Of a stretch of 64,000 nucleotides of DNA, positions 45,214-54,839 are shown piece by piece. Position 1 is the stretch's first letter. Each line of letters starts with the position of its first letter. The translations under genes were made by a program, and so were the position numbers. Location of the stretch: assembly GCF_051622035.1 (NCBI RefSeq), contig NC_135356.1, positions 12,634,079-12,698,078 on the forward strand, given 5' to 3'. A model generated the notes under the pieces. It did no database searches and was not told where the DNA came from. It saw nothing but the letters and a program-made list of their open reading frames with translations. This DNA is from Arctopsyche grandis. Its lineage: Eukaryota > Arthropoda > Insecta > Trichoptera > Hydropsychidae.

Positions 45214-46456
45214 TAGGTTGGAAAAGTCGACGATAATGATAAGTCTGGGTGCCATAACATACTTCTTTTGGCTTCGGGTCAAAATCAACCAATACGTGAT
45301 TATTAAAAAGATGTTTTGGGTAAGTGAATATGTTAATTTTAAAACAGTCTTTTTAGTGAATAATAGTGTAATTTAGAGATTATATGATTGGTGCTCGTTG
45401 ACCACTGGTTTACTAGCGCCGATAACCCGATCTCGCATTCTCGCCAAAAAGGCCACAGCGTATAAATGAGTCGTATACAACAACCAATAAGGTATCACGA
45501 CTGATCGACCAATCATCTCTGTGCGGAGATTACCTGACGGGCATAATGCGGTGGTTTTGTCCGTGCTTCATTCGGAGCTGACAGACCGACAGATCAAGAA
45601 CGATCAACTACCTCTATTCCTACTGTGCGTCTTTTACTCTGATCTCGGAAATCCCTCTTCACTAAGGTGACAATTCGTACTACATAGCTTTACCAGTACA
45701 ATACTGGTATTTTTGGGCATCTATCCTGGTAAATCGTGAGATAAAACCAGTACACTTTATGTAATAGAACTTTAAAGCCTTCGGTGAAAATAATGTCTCC
45801 TACAAAAATATTGATAAAATATTACTTCATTATTGTCTATGTTAACCAGAAACCTGTCGATCGACATTTAGTGATAAAGCGCTACTAAATGTTGAAACTC
45901 TTTGCCGTCACTGTGGCGGCATTCAAATATATTACGTTAGTGTCATTTATGCTTTTATTAGTTACTCTAAATCTTTGAATTTACATTATATATTGATAAT
46001 AAAGATAATTTTAGAATGAATGCATAATAATAAGTTAATAATTCGTATAAGTACAAAACGTGTTGTCACTAAGTGCAATGTTGCAACATTTTACGGGTCA
46101 TAAAATTTGAATGCCATGCCACTCTTAATCAATACAAACAGTGTAACAGGTTTTGGGTTATTTGTTTTGTTTTTCAAACTGGCAAAAAATTGTGATTATT
46201 TTTTCTTGCAGAAATATAAATTTTCGAATTATGAGTGTTCTTTGGAAATATTTTCTACATTGTTCAATTATTTAAAAACTATTTTTTATGGCTGTTATGT
46301 TCTATTAACCATTTGTATGTGTTTTCGTCAATAAAATTAAAAATAATTTTATTTAAACAAAAAATACAAATAAAATACTAAATAATAATAATATATGAAA
46401 ATATAAATAAAATACAAAATTACTGAAAAACGTTTCGAGTTTACAGTATTAACATA
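45214..46456. other. No gene recognised; unique GC-richer segment to 45670
   Basis: 45380-45670 is non-repetitive, with a TATAAATGAG word at about 45459 and a TCATTC word at about 45570, but they are not at promoter spacing and no exon follows. 45670-46456 is AT-rich with nothing recognisable. Confidence 0.35.
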
Positions 46457-47285
46457 GGGTTGCCAGGCGTCCCAGTATTTCGGGTTTGTCCCGGTTTCAA
46501 GCCTCTCGTCCCAGCGTCCCAAAGGGATCTTTCGGGACAGCCAAATGTCCCGGTTTTCGAGAGCTGCTCATTGATCATTCATTGTTCAGAAATACTGACC
46601 CCTGCAGTTATGAATAAAGGGCGGATAACCAAGGTGCCGTTTATTGTTCAAATGTTGTAAATGCATTGTTAAAGGTTTGCCGAACCTTTTTTACAAAGCA
46701 TTTACAACAATGGAACAATGAGCGGCACCTTGGCTATCCGTACTCTAGTTATGAAACTGCAAAAAAATGCACGAATCTCAATCTCGCCGTAGATCCACAT
46801 TCATAGTTAAAAAAACAAGATTGAGAAAAAAAAATTCCAATCTTCTTTGGAAATATGTAATTAATTTCATTTAATATTAAAATAACTAAAGAAACTGGAA
46901 AAAAAAAGGAAATACTAGTTTATAAAAGCAAGGATCTTAAATGTAATTTGTTAAGCTTACGCTTTTTACAAAGTTTTTTTATCATTTTTGTAATATCTGT
47001 GCCTGGGGGGGGGATACAATTAAAATGTCCTGGTTTGGATATCAATAAATCTGGCAGTCCTATATTAACATCAAAAAATCTTCGATTGTAAAAGGTTAAA
47101 AAATGTTTGCTAAATACATATAATTTTCACCAGAATTTTATAAGAGCATTCGAGAAAATGAATTTATTTATTTTCAATTGTGATTATCCAATGTTTCTTT
47201 TTAATAATTGAAATAAAAATATATTTTTGGAAAAAATGTCCTGGTTTTGATTTAAATGGTAAATATGGAATAAAAATGGTCACCT
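46457..47285. mobile_element. DNA transposon remnant rich in GTCCCGG words
   Basis: The left end GGGTTGCCAGGCGTCCCAGT, followed by repeated GTCCCGGTTT words, and the right end (GTCCTGGTTTTGA to AATGGTCACC) are loosely inverted. An internal CTGGCAGTCC and a second GTCCTGG near 47028 suggest two overlapping copies. It is related in style to 7846-8565. It is interrupted by MITE copy 4. There is no transposase frame. Confidence 0.5.
46615..46747. mobile_element. 133-bp hAT MITE, copy 4
   Basis: It begins TAAAGGGCGGATAACCAAGG, ends GGCTATCCGTACTCTA and is flanked by perfect 8-bp duplications GTTATGAA (46607-46614, 46748-46755). The whole sequence folds into one hairpin with arms of about 60 bp around TGCCG. 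Confidence 0.92.
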
Positions 47286-47534
47286 TACTCTACACCTCCA
47301 CACTACATTGTTATCAGAAAAGTGAAGTATTAACGACAAGCGATGTCTTAATTCAAGTGCCTTTGCCGATGCCTGGCACAGATTATGCGTGCTGGCGTTT
47401 TTTTTTACATGTGCAAAATTATCTAACAAGAGGCAAAATTTTTCCTTAATAGTAATCATAATGTCCTTAGGGTGATAGTCAGTGATCGGCGCTCAGCGTG
47501 CATAATGGGTTCTCTGTAGTCAATTTCTATTTAC
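47286..47534. other. No gene seen
   Basis: A short open frame overlaps the transposon end. Nothing recognisable. Confidence 0.5.
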
Positions 47535-47732
47535 CTTTTTTTTTTTTTGCTCTCTAGCTTTGTAGGTTGATAATAGGCAAACGCTCTTTCCTGGAAAATA
47601 GCACTGTCACGCCGAAGCTTAGTGATAATTAGTCTTCGGCGGTGGAGCGTTCCTTTTCCAGGAAAGAGGGCGTTTTGGGGCTCTTTTCCAGGAAACAGGG
47701 CAAACTACAAAGCTAGAGAGCAAAAAAAATAG
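47535..47732. mobile_element. Foldback MITE with GCTCTCTAGCTTTGTAG ends
   Basis: GCTCTCTAGCTTTGTAGG (47549-47566) pairs with CTACAAAGCTAGAGAGC (47705-47721), flanked by T- and A-runs. An inner pair, CGCTCTTTCCTGGAAAA and TTTTCCAGGAAAGAGGGCG, forms a second stem. The same TTTTGCTCTCT-GCTTTGTAGG motif occurs singly at about 10055 and 16130. Confidence 0.75.
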
Positions 47733-47785
47733 GTTCACTATAATGAACAATGGTGCGCAGGGTCATGCCGGCCTATGGTGATAGG

Positions 47786-47918
47786 TAAAGCCCGGACCCT
47801 GAGGGGGCTGTCTATTGTTCAAATGTTGTAAATGCATTGTCAAAGGTTTGCCGAACCTTTTTTACAAAGGATTTACAACAATTGTAAAATAAACGTCACG
47901 CTTCCGGTCCTACCTCTA
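47786..47918. mobile_element. 133-bp hAT MITE, copy 5
   Basis: It begins TAAAGCCCGG, ends GGTCCTACCTCTA and is flanked by perfect 8-bp duplications GTGATAGG (47778-47785, 47919-47926). It is the insertion nearest the promoter of the secreted-protein gene, about 340 bp upstream of its TATA box. Confidence 0.92.
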
Positions 47919-47926
47919 GTGATAGG

Positions 47927-48255
47927 TATTGTGCTTTTTAAGCTGATAGCTCAGGAAGCGGGCCCGTCACTCCATCGCGACAGCCTCGCCCAGCGATCGA
48001 GACGCGTTCACCTTCCGCCATCGGCCACGGCCGGAATGTCAACGTCTCGTTACAATGTAACACGGTAGCTGGCAACACAGTTTGACGATCTAATGGCGTG
48101 TTATCGGAGTGCAAGTGATGTCGTGCAATGGCGCGGCGGTACCTTGCCTTGCTTGACTCCGGCTGACAATACTTTTTTTCTTCATCCGTCACGCGCTCGC
48201 CATCATTGGACAATTTCGCCTACCGAGCCTTTCGACCGTAAACACCATATTATGT
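47927..48255. promoter_or_regulatory. GC-rich proximal upstream region of the secreted-protein gene
   Basis: This is about 300 bp of clearly higher G+C than the flanks, with CGCG-type words and no repeat similarity in the window. It lies between MITE copy 5 and the TATA box. The role as proximal promoter is inferred from position only. Confidence 0.4.
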
Positions 48256-48291
48256 TATAAATAATGAGCCGAGATTCCATCATGGTCATTC
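48256..48291 (+). promoter_or_regulatory. TATA box and arthropod initiator
   Basis: TATAAATA lies at 48256-48263 and TCATTC at 48286-48291, the latter a full match to the arthropod initiator consensus TCAKTY. The distance from the first T of the TATA box to the initiator A (48288) is 32 bases, the canonical spacing. The predicted 5' UTR is 73 bases with one upstream ATG-free path to the start codon at 48361. Confidence 0.7.
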
Positions 48292-48360
48292 AAGGTCCAA
48301 CACGCCGATCAGCAAGTGCCGTTTTACAAGCAACGCACACAAACACCCCATCCGCACAAT

Positions 48361-51300
48361 ATGAATTGGCTATCAGCGGTTAGTATCCCGTGAACCACAC
48401 AAATTATCTTTTCCCTTAAGACCTAAAGGCGTCAATCAACTACATATACAAGGAGCTGCTCAGATGGGACCGTTAAAACGGGGAGGACTACTCAAGAATT
48501 CGCAATTGTTCCAAAAGCAATCTTGAGATGCTTACATTTGAGTAGCTATCGTGACATGGAAGATTAAAAAAAGTGTAAAAAATCAATTCCAAAATTGAAA
48601 TTGATAATCAATTAACAGTGATCTTTATAAATTAAGCAAGATTTAATAAAAAGTGTCATGCATAACATCTAGACCAAGGTTTACACTTCTATATTATAGA
48701 ATGCTTACTTTTTATCGGTGGGCCCGATTTCATCAATCCTCGTTAAATGAACTCCCTGTTTTATATTTGAATATTGTAATTTGACATCAGTTTTGAATAA
48801 GACTAATAATTTCATGTTTATTACAACTATGTACATGCATTTTTATGTATGTATTTATTTAATTTCAATTAACTACAAATTTTTCATATAATCCTAGTAC
48901 TAAGCCAACAAGAAAAGTATAGAAACGTAGAGTTCATTTAACAAGAATTGATGTTTCGCAGGTGAGTCACTTTTTATTATAATTATGTATTTATTTAATT
49001 TATTTATTTAAGTTTTATTTAAATCTTTCTACTAAAATCTATTAAATCTTCTATAACCCGGTAAATCGGATCAATATAAAAATTAAAGCGTAAGATAACC
49101 CGTTATCCTGTATATATTCTTACATTTTCTTTCCCCTTTTTAAATTTTTTTTTTTATTATTTCTTAAAGAAATATTATAATGTATAATACTATAATATAA
49201 TATAATATAAATACATAATAATATTACAATATATAATACTCGGTATGACGTCACCTGTCCCCCTTGTATCCTGCTCGCGCACACGTAAGTCTGTGCGACA
49301 AAAACAGGGAGAATTTCACGGCACGCCAGTGATCTATATAACTCCTTGTGTAATTTTGTGGGACAAAAAATTAAACTTGATTTAAAGATATTATTGCATT
49401 GATTTATAATTTTAACTTTTTTTTTGTTTTTTGACTTGCAGATTTCCATTTTACTTTGCGTCCTTTCGATCAGAGGCACCGAAGCTTCCGCAGCCGGAAG
49501 GTAATTCGAGTATAAAACAAAAGTAAAGTATTATATTTACCAAAATACTCAAAACTACCACATACATACATATGTACATATGTATGTACTTCATGTATAA
49601 TACAGTGCGTAAGTTGCGCGTCTTTTTTAAATAAATGCAGATAGGAACACAGTAATTGGCCGGTTTAAATATAATTTTGGCCATTTGGATTTTAAAATAC
49701 CATTTTGGCCTGTAAAAATGGGCTAATTACTATGGTATCTTACATAGGATATGGTTGTATAATTTTGATAAATTAAATTTTTAAAAGTTTGTATATATTT
49801 TTGTATCCAGTTGCGGTCAATGTCATATGCAGCGTCATTACTTTTTTAAACATCACTGTGGCTGTTCTTTTCGATTGTAAATTAAATCGATATGCTCTGT
49901 AATTATATGTATGTATTTACTGAGAAATTGCGTGTTTACACTAATGATTGAGTGGCGATTAGCGAGCTAATATGTAATTTTGCAATGGCTGTTTGCGTGC
50001 CACGCTTCAGCACATTTCTTCCATAGTGTGATCTATCAAAGGTGAAAGTGGAGCTGGCGAGCCGTAACCACCTTCACTACCTGTACTTCTTTGTGCGTTT
50101 ATTCTTTCAGGAAAAAGATTCGAATCTACATACCCCAGAAGGTGAAGCACATCCACCACCATAAGAAAGTCTACATAACCCAGCACATGTCCCAGCCCAC
50201 CCAGTTCATGCCACAGTATGCAGATTCAGAACAGTATGCATCTGGGTACCTAGCAGCTACTGAGCCCGCCACTGCAGTAGCTTCAGCTATCACTCTTGTA
50301 CCACTTGCTGAAGGAAGGAGATCCACTGCAGCTGGCCTACCCGCTCCTAATATTCAACCTTTATATAGAGCAAGAGGACACTATGGACCGTCGCCGACTT
50401 ACTCCGCTACAAAGATCACCGAAGTCAAGCCAACCACCAAACGCATCAAAGTCATTAAAGTATCCGAGGGGAAGAGGAAGAAGAAGATCATTTTGAAAAA
50501 GAAGCCTACTCGTATCATCATTAGAGATCAACCTCAAGGAGAAAAGGATGCCAGTCCGACGTCGTCTTATCACAGTGAATTCTATTCAGATCTGAAATCC
50601 AACCAAAATACTTTCAAAACAATGAAGAAGCCCAAGAGAGTTGAAAAATACGTCGATGGCGACGGAGAGCACATTCATACTTACAGCGAAGAGCATATTC
50701 ACCAAGTTGTTTACGATGAATCGCCTCAGGGTGTTCAACCTGGTGGTGCTCCTACTTCCATAGTCCCAATGGATGTTGCTGTGCAACACGCCATGCATTC
50801 TCCCGTCATTCATGGCTCTGTGGCACCATCGATTATACCGTCGGTGTATCCTTCAGTGGCTGTACAAGCAGCTTCTCCATCTCATTACTATGGAGGAATG
50901 TCTGGTATGGGGTCGATGGGCACTTCTGGTCATCTCGAGTACATGCACTACGATCCGCAAGAAGCAACCCATGATCACATGTTCCACGACCATGGTGAGA
51001 TTATACATTCGATGATTCCCGAGAACAAATTTCCAGGCAAACCAAAGGCTTCGTACACCGGTCATGGATTTAGAGTCAATCCCACGTTCAGTACATACGA
51101 TGTGCCATCTTATGAAGGCAAAGGATCTTGGGTGTCTCAAGATAACGACAAGCACAAAGAAGCCCCACAGACTCTTTCCTATTACGAAAACTTTTACTCG
51201 TCGAAAAAGAATAAGAAGCAGAAGGAGCATAAGACTCCATTCAAAAGCTCTTCAAACGTGAGCTCCAACAAATACAAGTACACTGACGAAATACCAATAA

Positions 51301-52322
51301 ATTCTGATGCACACTTCGAAGACATTTACGATCACGTCCAGTCTCAAGCTTCAAAGCATTACGGAAAGCAAAGCAGCAAAGGAGTGAAAAACAATAGGAA
51401 ACCTGTGTCATATTCAACTTCAGAGACATACAAAAAGCCCAAAATCTCCAGTCTCCGCCAACATCACTTCCACAAAGTAGCTGAGAATAAGCCGTATAGC
51501 ACTGTGCCGTCATTTTCCGACAGTTATACTGTCGGAAATCACATAACCATAAACAACAACTATAAAGAACCTAAAGAACCATCGACTTTCAAACACTACA
51601 CAAAAATTTATTCGGGATCTTCTAAACCAGGAACAAATGACGCACACACAACTTCAGCCACTGATCACAACAATGAAAAAGATGTGATTTCGGTTTTGAA
51701 TTGGCGTGGGGGAAAAAAGAACAAGAACAAAAAATCAGTCTCCACACAGAACATAAGCTTCGGAGGTCAGGAGCACAAGATGGTGATCAATCACGAAGCG
51801 GCAGATACTCGCACTTTAGAAAGTCAAATTCAAGATTCTGCAGCACAGGCATCAGACTTAGACATAATAGCATATCCATCATCTGACAGTTACTACAGCG
51901 TCATGGCGCCTAAACCTTATAAAAGTTCTTCTGCGATCCCAGACTCTTCTAATAATAGTTATAGAGTAGTAGAAGCACCGATGATGGTAGCAGCTGAAAG
52001 TAGCTCTGTCGTTAAAAAAATCAAAGTAGTAAAACCATCGAGCCCAACTACACCCCGACCTGCAGTGAGCAGTTCCACAATAGCTACAGTCGAGGCAAAT
52101 ACTTCTAAGACACCAAGGAAGTCAAAGAAGAAGAGCAGTGACAAAAAACAACGGGCAAAGGTTGTAGAACCTATCCCGGTTCTTGTAGAAGCTCCCAAAA
52201 CATCAACGAAAGCACCAATGACATCCAATAAACTCTCGACGATAGGCAGGGGCAGGTACAAGTTTGGGGACAGGCTGCAGGATAGACTTGACTTCGAGTA
52301 TGAAGATTTCGTCTTTGTATGA
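48361..52322 (+). CDS. Secreted Lys/Ser/His/Tyr-rich protein, three exons, unknown family
   Basis: Exons: 48361-48378, 49442-49500 and 50111-52322, joined in frame to 763 codons including the stop (762 aa). Exon 1 encodes MNWLSA before a GTTAGT donor. Exon 2 encodes ISILLCVLSIRGTEASAAG between a pyrimidine-rich TTGACTTGCAG acceptor and a GTAATT donor. An arginine codon is split at the second junction, and exon 3 follows TTATTCTTTCAG. Residues 1 to about 23 form a signal peptide, so the product should be exported. After it comes a conserved-looking basic block, IYIPQKVKHIHHHKKVYI (about 31-48), then a Lys-rich segment (about 136-164) and GDGEHIHTYSEEHIHQVVYDE (about 208-228). A long Ser/Lys/Tyr/His-rich, probably disordered tail ends in DFEYEDFVFV. 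There are no cysteines in the mature part and no membrane segment. I infer an extracellular matrix or cuticle-associated role from composition only. Starting exon 3 at its own ATG (50091) would lose the signal peptide and place the start inside the intron. Confidence 0.82.
49249..49331. mobile_element. Truncated hAT MITE (second family) in intron 1
   Basis: It matches the right two-thirds of 44903-45015 (CTTGTATCCTGC, GACAAAAACAGGGAGAATTT, CACGCCAGTG). The left terminus and target duplication are missing. Confidence 0.65.
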
Positions 52323-52833
52323 GCATTTAAAGAAGTAACAGCGTGGATAAAGTGGTATACTTGATCACTTCAGTACCTTATTAAGTTAATTGTATATTAT
52401 TAGCGAAACACTATAATTTTAATAATTACTTAAGTGAAATTAATAGTCATTGTTTTAATTTTAAATTTATTATAAATATACTTATTTTTATAAAATTGCG
52501 ACTTTTATTTAAATTTAAGCAAAGGGAAGGTCACGGCAATAAGTACTAGTTAGACAGTTGCATTTAAAAGTTAAAATATGACATGATCATAAAAAATCAA
52601 TCTCAATCCGAAGCAAAGTCAAGTCGAGGAAGTTTGTATTGGAATGGAAAAAACCCAGTTGAAAATGATAAACGAATGAACTTACATCCGCAAAGGATTG
52701 AATATGTTGATTTCACCCTTGGAGAAGAGGAAGAAAATCAATAAAGATCAATTCTACAAAGAAAATGACGTGAATATAAAATAATGTTTCATAAAAAACA
52801 ATTACGATACCAGCCTAAATGAATATCTTAGAG
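52323..52833 (+). other. 3' flank and probable 3' UTR of the secreted-protein gene
   Basis: AT-rich after the TGA at 52320-52322. The first canonical AATAAA is at 52740-52745, so a 3' UTR of about 440 bases is possible; earlier variant signals cannot be excluded. No open frame of note. Confidence 0.4.
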
Positions 52834-53530
52834 CAGTGGTTCCCAAAGCGGTTCCTACGTACCCCCAGGGGTACTTGTGACCAATAAGGGGGTCTGTGGA
52901 AAATTAAAAATAATTTGAGGATAAGTAGACAACGTCGGGGGAGGAGAGTCCGCGAAAGATTTAATATAAAAAAAATATTTGTGACACATAAATTTAATTT
53001 AATCAAAACTAAAAGTATAATATCCGCGTTTGTTGCAAATATTTTTCTATGCAAACAAAACTTCTCTATCTTTCAAAATTACAAAAACGAAATGAAGACT
53101 TGCTTGCTTATTGTCAACACTTAATGGCTCTTCATTCTGACCTCAGCCAAAAATTTGAAGACATTCTCCACTTGGTTATCCCAAATTGGGTGCTGGACCT
53201 TTTTGCCAGTAGCAATTCATATTAATACAGGAGCAATTTAATGAATTTTCCACAAATGAGGAGCTGAAACCAATGTTTGAACAAGGATATCACAAATTAT
53301 GATTACAAAAACAGATATCAGCTCTTGATAATATTGCCGTATTTCTATTTAGTAGAACGTGGAATTAGTGCAGTTATGAACCTCATCACGAAAAAAGAAA
53401 CTGACTGGAAATTAGTGCTCGTGGAGTATGCAAAATCTGTTTGCAGAAATCAAAAGACTGAAAGGAACTGTGGTCAATTATCTCTTTGCACTTGGGTTGC
53501 CAACTAGGAAATACGAAAAAAAAAATTATA
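52834..53530 (+). pseudogene. Decayed hAT transposase (ZBED/SCAND3-like C-terminus)
   Basis: It begins with the hAT-type end CAGTGGTTCCCAAAGCGG. Frames from about 53115 read LHSDLSQKFEDILHLV, then WVLDLFASSNS, IQEQFNEFSTNEELKPMF and, after a frame change, ERGISAVMNLITKK. The order matches the C-terminal RNase H/dimerisation region of domesticated-type hAT transposases (the ERxFSAV..L.TKKRN block). Several stops and frameshifts and the lack of the N-terminal zinc finger make it a fossil. The right end was not located. Confidence 0.7.
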
Positions 53531-53934
53531 TATTAAGCCAAGGTTTATTTTTTGTGCAACAGAACACTAAACAAATGAGCTGTTATAATTTAAAAGTGGC
53601 ATAAGTCCACTTGTTTTCATTTTGAAAAATATTTCACAAAATGTTTAATGTAATGTTTTTCGTTTAACAATATTTAAAAATACATGTGCGTTTATTCTGC
53701 TTTTCCGAGATTCTGGACATATAGAATTAAAATAAGTGATAAGCGATCACGCGTACGTCACTAAAATCTCAATCACTGAAAATGTGGCACCCAAAAACTC
53801 CATCAATCGAAATTAACACACGCGAAATATTGTACTACCGAGAACTCGAGTGCCATATATTCCGTATTCGTGATTTTTGTGGCGACGATTGACGTGCATG
53901 CGATCGCTATTTGCGCAATAATCCGTTTACCGGG
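53531..53934. other. No gene seen
   Basis: AT-rich, then slightly GC-richer from 53740. No supported exon. Confidence 0.45.
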
Positions 53935-54420
53935 GAATACATAATGAAAAGAGTATTCGATGGATGGAAAAGTGGAACAATAATAAGCGGCAGAAAGATT
54001 TCTAACATAAGATTCGCGGACAAGACGACGTTCACACTTGCCGCACTGGGATGGATAGCGAGGAAGCATGGAGACATCAGTTTTCACTTGACACCGCTGC
54101 TGACGGACCACGGCTTTTTCGGCAAGTACCTCCACAAGATCAGAAAGGACGTCGAAATGAAATGCCACCACTGCGAAGCCGAAGAAGATTACGCAGAGCA
54201 CACCCTGTTCGTGTGCTCTGCGTAATCTTCTTGGGCCATAGAAAAAATAGAACTGGAGGAAATTGGAGTGACTTCGCCTGAAAACTTGGGTAAAAAATTA
54301 TCAGAAAAGATGGAAGCTTAGGACATTATCGACACGTTCGGGTCAACAGTGATGCGCAAGAAGGAGGCGCAAGAACGAGAGAGAAGCAATGGCGCAGCTA
54401 CCGCGCCCGCCGACCCCACA
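53935..54420 (+). pseudogene. Chimeric non-LTR retroelement remnant
   Basis: The frame 53911-54225 reads IMKRVFDGWKSG, GRKISNIRFADKTTF, which resembles the RTE-type YADD block with the second Asp replaced by Lys (ADK). It then passes directly into HLTPLLTDHGFFGKYL and CHHCEAEEDYAEHTLFVC, the C-terminal CCHC end (C-x2-C-x8-H-x4-C) of R1-like ORF2 proteins. Most of the protein between these points is missing, and the two halves may come from different families. After a palindromic mutation (54183-54230) the original frame resumes as WAIEKIELEEIGVTSPENLG to a stop at about 54320, then in frame again VMRKKEAQERERS before the minisatellite. Confidence 0.7.
54183..54230. repeat. Perfect 22-bp-arm hairpin inside the retroelement
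   Basis: AAGAAGATTACGCAGAGCAC from about 54183 is mirrored exactly by GTGCTCTGCGTAATCTTCTT, with a CCTGTTC loop region. It truncates the CCHC frame (TGC TCT GCG TAA) and separates it from the TTGGGCC continuation. Confidence 0.9.
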
Positions 54421-54424
54421 ATGC

Positions 54425-54576
54425 AGGGGGGGCGCCCAGACTTGGGGGGCGCCCAGACTGGGGGCCGCCCAGACTTGGGGGGGCGCCCAGACCTGGGGGG
54501 GCGCCCAGACTTGGGGGGGCGCCCAGACTTGGGGGGGCGCCCAGACATGGGGGGGCGCCCAGACATGGGGGGCGCC
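54425..54576. repeat. G-rich 16-18 bp minisatellite, eight units
   Basis: Eight units around GGGCGCCCAGACTTGGGG lie in a row, with ACCTG, ACATG and CTGGG variants. One strand has runs of 4-7 G per unit, so G-quadruplexes are plausible, and each GGGCGCCC is self-complementary. It is open in three frames only because no unit contains a stop. Confidence 0.9.
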
Positions 54577-54839
54577 ACAAAGCGGCGCGGCACGCCTTTT
54601 TTTACGGATTTTTAATTTGTTCTGTAATTTTTTTTAAAACCTCTCTTATTTTTAAATCTATTTGCATCTCATTTTAATATACATACCTACATTATTATAT
54701 TTTTAATTCATCCTCATTGTGTTTAACATTTGTTTATTTATTTAAAACACAACTATACCACAGTTTCTTCACAAGTCACTCCAATATGACACTGTGGCCA
54801 GGAAATGTAATTGATCAATGCTAATAGGGCTGGAAGCAT
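54577..54839. other. No gene seen
   Basis: AT-rich sequence between the minisatellite and the next hAT remnant. Confidence 0.5.

Noticed and set aside
50091..50110. ATG at 50091 as the start of the large secreted protein
   Set aside because: It precedes a strong TTATTCTTTCAG splice acceptor. Using exons 1 and 2 instead supplies a signal peptide and a promoter.
50361..52261. Long antisense and alternate-frame ORFs across 50.3-52.3 kb
   Set aside because: They are shadows of the 2.2-kb coding exon, without independent start or domain evidence.
54318..54593. Open frames on both strands over the minisatellite with GRPDLGG- or SGRPPK-type repeats
   Set aside because: They exist only because no minisatellite unit contains a stop in these frames. 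No start context, domain or host gene supports them.
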